Shown here one piece after another: positions 35,874-44,928 of a stretch of 64,000 nt of DNA. Positions within the stretch are counted from its first letter, which is position 1. Each line of letters opens with the position of its first letter. The notes beneath the pieces are model-generated. The model made no database searches, was not told the origin of the DNA, and was given only the letters and a program-made list of their open reading frames with translations. Made by a program: the position numbers and the translations under genes. This stretch comes from Evansella sp041820985 (GTDB lineage: Bacteria > Bacillota > Bacilli > Bacillales > Salisediminibacteriaceae), in NCBI RefSeq assembly GCF_041820985.1, contig NZ_JBGUAU010000013.1:112325-176324 (forward strand), given 5' to 3'.

Positions 35874-37610
35874 ATGGGCTGGTTGGAGAATGTAAACAGA
35901 TGGAATGCCTATGGTCAATTAGATTCTGATATGAAGAAGCAAATGAGCATTCTTGATAAACACGAATTAAAGAATTGCTTTTGTGAAAATATTGAATTTG
36001 GGGTCGGAGGTATGAGAGGGAAAATCGGTCCCGGTCCAAATCGAATCAATACATATAGTGTTCGAAAGGTAGCGGAAGGTTTAGCGCGTTACATTAAAAC
36101 AAAAAATATATATGCATGTGTACGAGGTGTAGTAATTGCCTATGATACCCGATATAAGTCAGAGGATTTCGCGAAGGAAGTAGCTAGAACCTTAGGGGTA
36201 CATGGAATACCTACCTTTATGTTTTCCAAAAATCGATCAACACCAGAGTTGTCATTTGCGGTTCGTTATTTACAAGCGTATGCAGGTGTTATGATATCTG
36301 CATCGTCTCACAGTTCTCCTGAGTATAATGGGCTAAAAGTATATGGTCCTGATGGTGGACAACTTACCTCTCCGGAAGTAGACATTCTTATGGATCAAGT
36401 AAATGAAGTAGAAGACGAATTAAAAGTAAAGGTAGTTGACATAGAAGAGCTATTGCATATTAAACTATTAACCATCCTAGATTCTGATGTAGATTTAGCT
36501 TACTTATCGGAGTTACGTAAATTAGTTCAAAATCCTCCAATGATCAAGAAAATGGCTGATGATATTTGCATCGTTTATACATCCCCAATACATGCGACTA
36601 CAAATATTCTTGTGAAAAAGGCACTAGAGGAAATTGGATTTACGAATGTACACGTATTATCGGAGCATAAACACTTATTTCCAGCTTTTTTTATAGAGGG
36701 AAATCCAGATGCGTTCTCTAGTATTATGAATTATGGAAAAAAAATAAAGGCCGATGTCTTATTAGCGACAGATCCTGGGCTAGGTCGATTACGTGCGGCA
36801 ATTGGAAAGAACATTCAGGGTGAGTATCATCTGTTAACAGGGAATGAATTAGGGGCATTGCTTCTGCAATACCTACTAACACAAAAATATAAACATGGAG
36901 ATTTACCGAAGAATAGTGTCTTATTAAAATCAATAGTAGCGTCTGATATAGGTAGAGAAATTGCAAAGAAGTATAGCCTCCGTACAATAGATACACTTAA
37001 AGGGTTTAAATATATAGGGAAAAAAATAAAAGAACTGGAAGAATCAAAAGATACAAGTTTCCTGTTTGGTTATGAAGAAAGTTATGGTTATTTGATTAGT
37101 GACTTTGTACGTGATAAAGATGCAGTCCAAGCCAGTTTATTGCTAGCTGAGGCGGCTGCCTATTATAAATCAAAAGGGATCACCGTATACGATATGTTAC
37201 TTCAGATATTTAATGAATTTGGCTATTACAAAGAATCGGTAAAAACGATAGCGATAGAGGAAAGACAAGGATTCCACCATATTCACGAGATAATATCTAT
37301 TTTTCGAAAAAGAATACCATTAGAATGGGCAAATAATAAGGTAGTTATAATAGAGGATTATCATAGGAGTGAACGTGTTTTTCTGAAAGAAAACTTCTTA
37401 GAGTACATAGATCTTCCGAAAGCTACCGTGTTGAAATATATTTTTGAAGATGATTCTTGGTTCTGCCTTCGACCATCAAGTAAAGATGCAAAAATAACCA
37501 TAAACTTTGGGGTTAGAGGCACCTCCTTCAAGGATAGTGGAGATCGTTTATATGCTCTACAGAAATTTTTACTGTCCATAATGGATAGTTACTATAAGGA
37601 ATTGGTATAG
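35874..37610 (+). CDS. Phosphohexomutase-family protein with degenerate catalytic loops
   Basis: The protein of about 578 residues has the four-domain alpha-D-phosphohexomutase layout, opening GWLENVNRWNAYGQLD as in PgcA/ManB enzymes. The sugar loop is kept (GYEESYGYLIS near 398). Three other loops are altered: the phosphoserine loop reads SASSHSSPEYNG in place of TASHNPxEYNG; the Mg2+ loop DPDADR reads DPGLGR near 299, losing two of three Asp; and the phosphate loop RPSGTEPK reads RPSSKDAK near 533. It may be inactive, regulatory or altered in substrate. I chose the ATG at 35874, where family similarity begins; AGAGAGG lies upstream. Upstream in-frame codons (35817, 35823) are less likely. 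Confidence 0.82.
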   Translation: MGWLENVNRWNAYGQLDSDMKKQMSILDKHELKNCFCENIEFGVGGMRGKIGPGPNRINTYSVRKVAEGLARYIKTKNIYACVRGVVIAYDTRYKSEDFAKEVARTLGVHGIPTFMFSKNRSTPELSFAVRYLQAYAGVMISASSHSSPEYNGLKVYGPDGGQLTSPEVDILMDQVNEVEDELKVKVVDIEELLHIKLLTILDSDVDLAYLSELRKLVQNPPMIKKMADDICIVYTSPIHATTNILVKKALEEIGFTNVHVLSEHKHLFPAFFIEGNPDAFSSIMNYGKKIKADVLLATDPGLGRLRAAIGKNIQGEYHLLTGNELGALLLQYLLTQKYKHGDLPKNSVLLKSIVASDIGREIAKKYSLRTIDTLKGFKYIGKKIKELEESKDTSFLFGYEESYGYLISDFVRDKDAVQASLLLAEAAAYYKSKGITVYDMLLQIFNEFGYYKESVKTIAIEERQGFHHIHEIISIFRKRIPLEWANNKVVIIEDYHRSERVFLKENFLEYIDLPKATVLKYIFEDDSWFCLRPSSKDAKITINFGVRGTSFKDSGDRLYALQKFLLSIMDSYYKELV

Positions 37611-37794
37611 AGTTTGTATTTGTATTTCCTTCATTAACATGAAAAGCATAGTGAATACATAAAACTGATAATTATCATGATGCAGATATAAGGGGAAATC
37701 CTTCGAGGGCGGTGGGAAAAAGTTGTGAAAGCTAATTTTCTCAGTGCCTTCGAATCTTTATACCAGGGTAGTTTTGAATGAAAGGAGTGATGAG

Positions 37795-38151
37795 ATGCTT
37801 CTGCTTGGAGATCGTATTAGGAAGTATCGAAAAAAGGCAGGACTAACATTGACTGATCTAGCGGGTAATGCAGGAATTGCAAAATCTTATCTTAGTAATC
37901 TAGAGAGAAACCAAAGGAAAAGACCATCCGTTGACATCATCCTCAAGATTGCGAAAGAATTACAGATTCCTGTGGAATTACTTGTTCCAGATATAGTGGA
38001 AACAGAAAGTAATAAAAAAGAAGTGTCTATTTCTAATTTTAATGTGGAATACAGTAATTTAATTATTCAATTAACCAAAGTAGGAATTCCTGAAGAAGAA
38101 ATTATTGAATTCATTAAATGGAAAATAGAACACGAGCAAGATATACGATAA
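37795..38151 (+). CDS. SinR-like HTH (XRE) regulator
   Basis: The protein of about 118 residues has an N-terminal HTH (LGDRIRKYRKKAGLTLTDLA, then AKSYLSNLERNQRKRPS), very like SinR, and a C-terminal helical part (GIPEEEIIEFIKWKIEHEQ) like the SinR/SinI dimerisation helices. SinR represses the eps and tapA operons in B. subtilis. Its place at the end of the EPS locus suggests it controls these genes; no SinI gene is visible nearby. AAAGGAG lies 7 bases before the ATG at 37795; the longer reading from 37744 lacks a ribosome site. Confidence 0.9.
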   Translation: MLLLGDRIRKYRKKAGLTLTDLAGNAGIAKSYLSNLERNQRKRPSVDIILKIAKELQIPVELLVPDIVETESNKKEVSISNFNVEYSNLIIQLTKVGIPEEEIIEFIKWKIEHEQDIR

Positions 38152-38340
38152 AAGAGGGAATGGAAGGTTATGTAAGAACGGAATATTTTTCTTGTATTTC
38201 ACATTTCCTGTGTATTAGCTGCCATACTGCAAGAAAGAAGAAAAAAAGCAGAAACAGTACCTTTGCATTTTCATCTTCGTTTGCAGGGTTTCTTATGTTA
38301 TTATTATCACAAACTGCTTTGTTAGGAGTAGAAGATAATA

Positions 38341-39942
38341 ATGTCATTATTTAATAGTATGCGTACTCGGTTATCAATTATTTTCATGCTTGTAGTGATT
38401 ATTTTAATTACTATTGTAAGTGTGGGGATTGGTCAGCGTTCTATAAAGGAACTTGAAACAGAAGTTGGGAATTCTCTTGGTGAAGTTGCTTATATCACTG
38501 GAGAAATCTTAGATCAATATATGTGGTCAAGGTATGGAGAGGTAAATACGTTAAGCCAACTGGAAGCACTTAAAGGTCCACATAACTTTAAGGAGATTGC
38601 TAGTCTTCTTAACAATTTACAAAGCAATATTCCCTCCTTTTCCTGGATTGGCTTTACTGATAAGGACGGAGTGGTACGCGCCGCTACTGGCGATATTTTG
38701 AAAGGGATGGATATATCTGCTCGCCCAGTATATTTAGAAGCTCTTGATTCCACGTTTATAGGGGATGTTCATGAAGCGGTACTTCTTGCTGAACTATTAC
38801 CGAATCCTACTGGCGAAACAATGAAGTTTGTAGATATTAGTACTCCCATTTATGACAACAATCATCATTTTATTGGGGTGCTAGCTGCTCATTTGAGTTG
38901 GGAATGGGTGAAAGAAGTAGAAGAAGCAATGATAAATACGTTAAAAAACCGAAGTGATATCGAGTTTTTTATCGTAAGTAAAGAAGATAATATTGTTTTA
39001 TTAGGACCGGAGAAAATGGTGGGTCAATCTCTACAAGTAAAAAGTATATCTTCAGCAAAGGAAAATATGAATGGTTGGAATATGGAAGAGTGGGATGACG
39101 GCAATTACTATTTAACAGGCTACGTTTTAACAAATGGATATAAGAATTATCCAGGGTTGGAGTGGACAATTCTAGTTAGACAACCAACGAAAGTTGCGTA
39201 TGCTCCAGCAAAACAATTACAGAAGGAAATCATTATCTATGGCTTATTATTAGCTGTATTGTTTGCAATGGTAGGATGGTTTGTTGCAGGTCAAGTTTCG
39301 AAGCCTCTGAATAAGATTACTAGAATAGCAGATAATATAAAAAATGGTGATACTGTCGATATTCCGAAATACAAGGGTATTAAGGAAATAGAAATCTTAT
39401 CTGATTCTTTAAGAAATCTTGTGACTTCTTTAACAAAAACAGAAACTGATTTAGTGAAAATGGAAGATCTTGCACATCAAGATAACTTAACAAAACTTCC
39501 GAATAGAACTGCTCTTACTACATATCTAGAGCAAGCGACAACAAAGGTAACCTCTTTGACATTATTATATATAGATTTAGATGGCTTTAAACTTGTGAAC
39601 GATACTTTAGGTCATGACGCGGGCGATAAGCTTCTTATCGAAGTGAGTTCCCGATTAAAACAAAGTGTTCGAAGTGATGAGATGATTGCAAGAGTTGGTG
39701 GAGATGAATTTATTATTGTATTAACGTTCTGCAACGATGCAAAAATAGTTGGTGAACGAATTATCTCAATGATAAATAAGCCAATTTCTATTGACGGTGA
39801 GATAGTCTCTGTTGGTTGTAGTATTGGCAGAGCAATATGGACACAGGATCGTAATATCGAGGATGTTATTAAACGAGCCGATCAAGCATTATATAATGCA
39901 AAACGTAATGGTAAGAATCAAATTTATTTTTCTGAGGAGTAA
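38341..39942 (+). CDS. Membrane diguanylate cyclase (sensor domain-HAMP-GGDEF)
   Basis: The 533-residue protein has a membrane helix near 12-32, an outside dCache-like sensor (about 33-290), a second helix near 296-316, a HAMP domain and a C-terminal GGDEF domain. The active site ARVGGDEFIIVL is intact, so it should make c-di-GMP from GTP. The inhibitory RxxD site is not kept: the place reads RSDE. It follows the SinR-like gene and ends at a nested terminator facing the LysR gene. With the two riboswitches it forms part of the local c-di-GMP network. Confidence 0.92.
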   Translation: MSLFNSMRTRLSIIFMLVVIILITIVSVGIGQRSIKELETEVGNSLGEVAYITGEILDQYMWSRYGEVNTLSQLEALKGPHNFKEIASLLNNLQSNIPSFSWIGFTDKDGVVRAATGDILKGMDISARPVYLEALDSTFIGDVHEAVLLAELLPNPTGETMKFVDISTPIYDNNHHFIGVLAAHLSWEWVKEVEEAMINTLKNRSDIEFFIVSKEDNIVLLGPEKMVGQSLQVKSISSAKENMNGWNMEEWDDGNYYLTGYVLTNGYKNYPGLEWTILVRQPTKVAYAPAKQLQKEIIIYGLLLAVLFAMVGWFVAGQVSKPLNKITRIADNIKNGDTVDIPKYKGIKEIEILSDSLRNLVTSLTKTETDLVKMEDLAHQDNLTKLPNRTALTTYLEQATTKVTSLTLLYIDLDGFKLVNDTLGHDAGDKLLIEVSSRLKQSVRSDEMIARVGGDEFIIVLTFCNDAKIVGERIISMINKPISIDGEIVSVGCSIGRAIWTQDRNIEDVIKRADQALYNAKRNGKNQIYFSEE

Positions 39943-39947
39943 TAGAG

Positions 39948-40016
39948 AGTCAGATTCAGCCCCTTGCCGAAATAGAACGATCTCCATTTCGGCGAGGGAA
40001 GAAATGACCGGATTCT
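39948..40016. terminator. Nested bidirectional terminator between convergent genes
   Basis: An outer imperfect pair (AGTCAGATTC with GGATTCTGACT) encloses an inner 8-bp perfect pair (GCCGAAAT with ATTTCGGC). It lies between the diguanylate cyclase and LysR genes, which converge. Confidence 0.7.
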
Positions 40017-40032
40017 GACTGATTTGCCCCTA

Positions 40033-40908
40033 CTACAAACGATATATCTCGGTGATAAATTGTTGTAGGATTGGGGTGATTGGTCGATCTTTACGATAGA
40101 TGAGAGAAAGATATCGATCCTGTTTAAAGTTTGGTATCTCTTTAGCTACTAACGTTCCACTTAGAATGTCTTGTTCTACCGCCCGCTTTGAAAGAATCGA
40201 ACCACCAGATCCGAGTGTCACCATCCTACGAATTGCCTCTATGTTTGTTAACTCCATTTTTACGTTCATTTGTAATCCTCTTTTTTTTATCCAATTATTA
40301 ATCATATCTCTCGTGGATCCGTGTTTATGGAGAATGAGAGGAATCTTTTCTATATCTCTTTCGGTGAGTTCTTTCTCCACATAAGGGTGTTCTCTTGGAA
40401 GAATAAAGACTACATCATCCTTAATTAGCCTCTTAATTGTTAAAACCGGATCTAGTAATTCTTGTTCCGAAACAATTCCTAAATCGAGTTCTTTCTCTTT
40501 TATCATTCTTTGTATGTAAGGAGCGGAGTGAACTTGCATAGATAAGTGAATACTAGGATGCTTCGACGTAAATTCGCTTAATACAGGTGGTAAGAAGTAA
40601 TTTGCCGGTATATTACTAGCCCCTATTAACAACTCCCCTCTGGAAAACGATTGATAGTCGTTCATCACTCGTTTCGTTTCCATCACTAACCCCAATATAT
40701 CTGAAGCGTAGAGCTTTAATGTCACACCTGCGGAAGTTAACTTTACTTGATCTCCCATTCTCTCATATAAAGAGACCCCCATTGATTCTTCTAGTTTTTT
40801 CAAATGAAAGGATACAGTAGGTTGCTTTAAGTTTAGTTCTTTAGCTACTTTCGTAATAGATTTTTCCTTTGCAAAACGAGAAAAAATATCTAACTGCTGT
40901 AAGTTCAT
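40033..40908 (-). CDS. LysR-family transcriptional regulator
   Basis: The 291-residue protein has the LysR winged HTH (FAKEKSITKVAKELNLKQPT, then VSFHLKKLEESMG) and a periplasmic-binding-like effector domain. I chose the ATG at 40908 (MNLQQLDIF), the normal LysR start, with GGGAG upstream; the frame is open further back but that part is not LysR-like. It is divergent from the ABC importer at 41064, so it probably controls that operon in answer to the transported compound. Confidence 0.93.
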   Translation of the reverse strand: MNLQQLDIFSRFAKEKSITKVAKELNLKQPTVSFHLKKLEESMGVSLYERMGDQVKLTSAGVTLKLYASDILGLVMETKRVMNDYQSFSRGELLIGASNIPANYFLPPVLSEFTSKHPSIHLSMQVHSAPYIQRMIKEKELDLGIVSEQELLDPVLTIKRLIKDDVVFILPREHPYVEKELTERDIEKIPLILHKHGSTRDMINNWIKKRGLQMNVKMELTNIEAIRRMVTLGSGGSILSKRAVEQDILSGTLVAKEIPNFKQDRYLSLIYRKDRPITPILQQFITEIYRL

Positions 40909-41063
40909 GCTTCCACTCCCACCTTCATAATAGAAATAATCTATGACTATATAGATAATACATCGATAATATTGATAGAATATTAAATCCACGTTAATGT
41001 TACCTTTACAATTCCCCTATATAGTAAAAAGAGTAGAACGTAGGAAGGAAAGGGGAGTGTTCC
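40909..41063. promoter_or_regulatory. Divergent LysR / ABC importer control region
   Basis: This 155-bp gap holds ATCGATAATATTGAT, an imperfect dyad fitting the T-N11-A LysR pattern, and two copies of CTATATAG about 80 bp apart. These are the likely regulator and promoter sites. Confidence 0.4.
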
Positions 41064-42164
41064 TTGAAGATTCATCTAAAAGGGATTGAAAAGAGGTTTG
41101 GGAAATTACAGGCGTTAAAACCGATAGAATTAGAGGTATCCAGTGGGGAATTTCTTAGCTTGTTAGGACCTTCTGGATGTGGAAAAACAACGCTGCTTCG
41201 CATTATCGCGGGTCTTGAGGAAGCGGATGATGGGGAAATGGAGATAGGAAATCAACTCGTTTTTTCTAAAAAACAGAAACGAAATATCCCTCCACAAAAA
41301 CGGAATATAGGAATGGTGTTTCAAGATTTTGCCCTTTGGCCACATATGACCGTGTTTGAAAATGTTGCCTATGGTCTACGTGCAAAAGGACAAAAGAAAG
41401 GTATAAAGGAAAACGTTATGGAGGCACTACAAAATGTCCAGCTTCATGAATTTGCTGACCGATTTCCACACCAAATTTCCGGAGGTCAACAGCAGCGAGT
41501 AGCGATAGCTCGAGCGATTGTTAATGACCCAGAAATTATCTTATTGGATGAACCATTAAGTGCCTTAGATGCAACACTGCGGGATGAGATGAGAATTTTG
41601 CTTCAATCATTAGTGAAGAAGTTAAATATGACGGCTATTTATGTTACTCACGATCAAAGTGAAGCAATGGCAATGTCCGACAGAATCGTGGTTATGAGCC
41701 AAGGGGAAATTTTACAGATTGGTACACCCGAAGTTATTTACCAGCAACCTATTAATTCAACCGTAGCATCTTTTGTTGGGAAAGGTAGTTTATTAGAAGG
41801 AACTTATAAAAAGCAACAAGAGCAATATTATCTAGAACTAACAGGTCAAGTGACGGTACCATTACCGATCATGGGAGTAGGAGATGCGATAGAGCTTCAT
41901 AACTGGATATCCGTCATCATTCGCCCAGAAGCAGTCTCTCTTTCTACTTTATCTGGAAAAAATAGAGTGAAAGGAATCGTAGAAACTGTGAGCTTCTTAG
42001 GGGAAAGATATGAGATATCGTTTGTCATTGCGGGAACAAAAGAAACGCTTTTTGCCTATTCATCAGAAAGATTGACAATTGGACAGACAGTTTTTTTTGA
42101 AATAGTAGGAAGTAGCTTACACATCATTCAATCAATAGGAGGAGTTAAACATGAAACAGCTTAA
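41064..42164 (+). CDS. ABC importer ATPase (FbpC/PotA type)
   Basis: The 366-residue protein has Walker A GPSGCGKTT, the Q-loop in MVFQDFALWPHMTV, signature ISGGQQQRVAIARA, Walker B ILLDEPLSALDA and a C-terminal TOBE-like regulatory domain (about 240-366). This layout fits ferric-ion, phosphonate, spermidine and thiamine importers. A TTG start follows AAAGGGGAG. It overlaps the binding-protein gene by 14 bases. Confidence 0.93.
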   Translation: MKIHLKGIEKRFGKLQALKPIELEVSSGEFLSLLGPSGCGKTTLLRIIAGLEEADDGEMEIGNQLVFSKKQKRNIPPQKRNIGMVFQDFALWPHMTVFENVAYGLRAKGQKKGIKENVMEALQNVQLHEFADRFPHQISGGQQQRVAIARAIVNDPEIILLDEPLSALDATLRDEMRILLQSLVKKLNMTAIYVTHDQSEAMAMSDRIVVMSQGEILQIGTPEVIYQQPINSTVASFVGKGSLLEGTYKKQQEQYYLELTGQVTVPLPIMGVGDAIELHNWISVIIRPEAVSLSTLSGKNRVKGIVETVSFLGERYEISFVIAGTKETLFAYSSERLTIGQTVFFEIVGSSLHIIQSIGGVKHETA

Positions 42165-43248
42165 AGGATGGATCGTTGCAATAACTTTGCTAGTGTTACT
42201 TTCAGCATGTGGTCAAAATGAACAGGAGTCGGAAGCAAGTGGAGGTACGAACGCATCCAATGATCAACAAGAAGAACAAAACGAGGATAACAATGTAAAT
42301 GACGAAAATAATCAAGAAAACGAGGTTGGATTAGAAGAAACAGGGAAGTTAACGATTTATACATCAGGTCCTGGTGGTATGGCACAGGCACTAGTTGATG
42401 CTTTTGAAGAGAAGACAGGTATTCAAGTGGATGTATTCCAAGGAACAACAGGAGATGTGTTAGGGAGATTGGAAGCGGAGGAAGGGAATCCAATTGCTGA
42501 TGTAGTTGTACTAGCGTCACTGCCCCCTGCAATGGATTATAAGGACCGCGGTTTAACGCTTTCTTACGAGTCGCCATTTGCAAACCAATTACATGATGGC
42601 TGGTACGATGAGGAATTTCATTTTTACGGATTTAGTGCATCAGCCTTAGGCCTTAGCTATAACACAAATTTAGTAGAAGAGCCTCCTACTGATTGGTCAG
42701 ACTTAACAGATGAAAAGTATAATGGAAAGCTTGCTATTCCAGATCCGACACAATCAGGAACTGCTCGTGACTTTCTTGCTGCCTTCATTCATCAAGAAGG
42801 AGATGCGGGCTGGGAGTTTCTTGAACAATTAAAAGAAAATGGACTTCAACTAGAAGGCGCTAATAACCCTGCATTGCAAACGGTCATTACTGGTGCAAAC
42901 TCTGTCGTTATGGCTGGTGTTGATTATATGGTATACAACAATATTGCCAACGGCGAGCCAGTTGACATTGTTTTCCCAAGCAGTGGAACAATGATAACTC
43001 CACGTCCTGCTTTTATTTTAGAAACGGCGAAAAATGTTTCTTCTGCACAGCAGTATATTGACTTTATATTATCCGATGAAGGTCAGAAAATTGTTGCTGA
43101 TGCCTATTTAATTCCTGCTCGAGTGGATGTTGCTGCAGCGGAAGATCGTTTAGGTATGGAGCATATTGAAACACTCCAGTATGATTGGAGCTTTTTGGAG
43201 GAGAATACGCAAGACATTTTAGACCGATTCATGGAGATTATTAGGTAA
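42151..43248 (+). CDS. Extracellular solute-binding lipoprotein of the importer
   Basis: The 365-residue protein has a lipoprotein signal peptide with lipobox LLSAC (Cys near residue 21), a Gln/Asn/Glu-rich linker and a type-2 binding fold starting KLTIYTSGPGGMAQALVDAF. It resembles Fe(III) and 2-aminoethylphosphonate binding proteins (SBP family 1/6). The substrate cannot be decided: ferric ion, aminoethylphosphonate or another small anion. Its overlap with the ATPase and 2-bp gap to the permease gene define one operon. Confidence 0.9.
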   Translation: MKQLKGWIVAITLLVLLSACGQNEQESEASGGTNASNDQQEEQNEDNNVNDENNQENEVGLEETGKLTIYTSGPGGMAQALVDAFEEKTGIQVDVFQGTTGDVLGRLEAEEGNPIADVVVLASLPPAMDYKDRGLTLSYESPFANQLHDGWYDEEFHFYGFSASALGLSYNTNLVEEPPTDWSDLTDEKYNGKLAIPDPTQSGTARDFLAAFIHQEGDAGWEFLEQLKENGLQLEGANNPALQTVITGANSVVMAGVDYMVYNNIANGEPVDIVFPSSGTMITPRPAFILETAKNVSSAQQYIDFILSDEGQKIVADAYLIPARVDVAAAEDRLGMEHIETLQYDWSFLEENTQDILDRFMEIIR

Positions 43249-43250
43249 GG

Positions 43251-44915
43251 ATGGGACAGCAAACAGGGTTGTTAAGATTAAATAAATATGTTGGCATGAT
43301 TGCCTTGTGTGTGTTAGTCTTCATGCCACTTTTTCTTGTTATCATGAGAAGTGTAACAACGGATGGAGCATTTGATGGGTTTGGAGCATTTGCGATTATT
43401 TTTCAGGAAAAATATCGAACGATCTTCTTGAACTCTTTGTTACTAGGTGGTGGGGTTGTAATAGGGGCATCCTTATTGGCGGCCCCCCTTGCCTTTTTTA
43501 TGGCAAGGACAGAGCTGAGAAAGCACCGCTGGATTGATGTTGTCCTTATTATTCCTTTTATGACTCCACCGTATATTGGTGCGATGGGCTGGATTTTATC
43601 TATGCAACCAAATGGGTATGCGGAACAGATTGTTCCCTTTTTATCCTATGTTACTCCATCTTTTTTCTCATACTTTGGTATGGTTCTTGTTATGAGTTTA
43701 CATTTATTCCCTTTTATTTATTTGATAATGCGAAATACATTACAGAACATAGGTGGGCGGTTGGAGGAAGCGGGTATCATTCATGGAGGCACGTTCCTTT
43801 ATCGTCTACGTCGAATCATTATCCCATTGTTTTTCTCAGGATATTCCATGGGAGCACTTCTTGTGTTTGTGAAAACAATTGGGGAGTTTGGAACGCCTGT
43901 GACTCTTGGAAATCGAATTGGATTTTATGTATTAACATCGGAAATTCATCGGTATACAACCATATGGCCACTTGATTTTGGTACTGCAGCAGTGTTATCT
44001 ACGATGCTTTTATCTGTAAGTATGTTCATTTGGTATGTACAGCAGTGGCTAGTGAATCGTCGTTATGACAAGGTTGTATCAGGGAAAGGACAAACCCAAG
44101 CATTCACTAAGTTGGGGAGGTACCAAGTTTTTGCATGGCTCTACCTCCTTCTTGTTCTCGTGTTAGCGATTGGAGTACCATATTTTTCGGTTGTTTCTAC
44201 CGCGTTTTTAAATATTCAAGGAAACGGGTTGGCTTTTGATAACCTTACATTTCGGCATATGGTGGAACTTTTTACAGGGAGCGGAAGGGATGCACTTTGG
44301 AACAGTATTTGGTTAGCTGCTATTGCTGCAACCTGTAGCGCTATGATAGGAATATGGATTTCTTTCATTATCATGCGTCGGAATGGACTTGTAGAGAAGA
44401 GTATGGATTTTCTTTCTTTAGCACCGAATACAGTTCCAGGCATCGTGGTTGTGGTTGGTTTGATCTTCTTCTGGAATGCAGCTTGGAATCCTACACCAAT
44501 ATATAATACTTGGATGATGTTAGTAACGACCTATGTCATTCTTTATTTACCATTTACGATTCAGAATATAAAGGCAATGTATGGACAGCTGGGAGAATCA
44601 CTTGTTCAAGCGGCAAAAATGAGTGGAGCAAGCTCTTTCTATATTACTCGTACGATTATGTTGCCACTTTTGTTACCAGGGATTCTAGCAGGCTGGATTA
44701 TGACGTTTACGATTTCCATGAGAGAACTTGTAGGTTCTTTAATATTACGTCCTCCAAACATGCACACTTCTGCAACGTTTATCTATTCTCAGTTTGAACA
44801 GGGAACTGCTGCATTAGGGATGGCTATGGCACTCGTTTCTGTAGGCTTTACAACCATCGTTTTACTTATTGTAGAGAGAATGAAAGACCGGTCACAGCTG
44901 TATAAACAATACTAA
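43251..44915 (+). CDS. ABC importer permease, two fused membrane domains (FbpB type)
   Basis: The 554-residue protein has about 12 membrane helices and two ABC permease domains, each with the EAA-loop pattern (LEEAGIIHGGTFLYRLRRII near residue 175; LVQAAKMSGASSFYITRTIM near 455). A fused double permease is usual for ferric-iron and aminoethylphosphonate importers of this class. With the ATPase and the lipoprotein it makes a complete importer. Confidence 0.92.
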   Translation: MGQQTGLLRLNKYVGMIALCVLVFMPLFLVIMRSVTTDGAFDGFGAFAIIFQEKYRTIFLNSLLLGGGVVIGASLLAAPLAFFMARTELRKHRWIDVVLIIPFMTPPYIGAMGWILSMQPNGYAEQIVPFLSYVTPSFFSYFGMVLVMSLHLFPFIYLIMRNTLQNIGGRLEEAGIIHGGTFLYRLRRIIIPLFFSGYSMGALLVFVKTIGEFGTPVTLGNRIGFYVLTSEIHRYTTIWPLDFGTAAVLSTMLLSVSMFIWYVQQWLVNRRYDKVVSGKGQTQAFTKLGRYQVFAWLYLLLVLVLAIGVPYFSVVSTAFLNIQGNGLAFDNLTFRHMVELFTGSGRDALWNSIWLAAIAATCSAMIGIWISFIIMRRNGLVEKSMDFLSLAPNTVPGIVVVVGLIFFWNAAWNPTPIYNTWMMLVTTYVILYLPFTIQNIKAMYGQLGESLVQAAKMSGASSFYITRTIMLPLLLPGILAGWIMTFTISMRELVGSLILRPPNMHTSATFIYSQFEQGTAALGMAMALVSVGFTTIVLLIVERMKDRSQLYKQY

Positions 44916-44928
44916 CAAAAGAGGAAAG

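Noticed and set aside
37666..37677. Fur/PerR-like palindrome TGATAATTATCA before the SinR-like gene
   Set aside because: It lacks the central base and full 7-1-7 arms of a Fur box, and AT-rich palindromes of this size arise by chance.
38118..38354. 78-codon open frame after the SinR-like gene
   Set aside because: It overlaps genes on both sides and has no family resemblance. A start at 38160 would give a small protein with one hydrophobic stretch, but the evidence is too thin to list.
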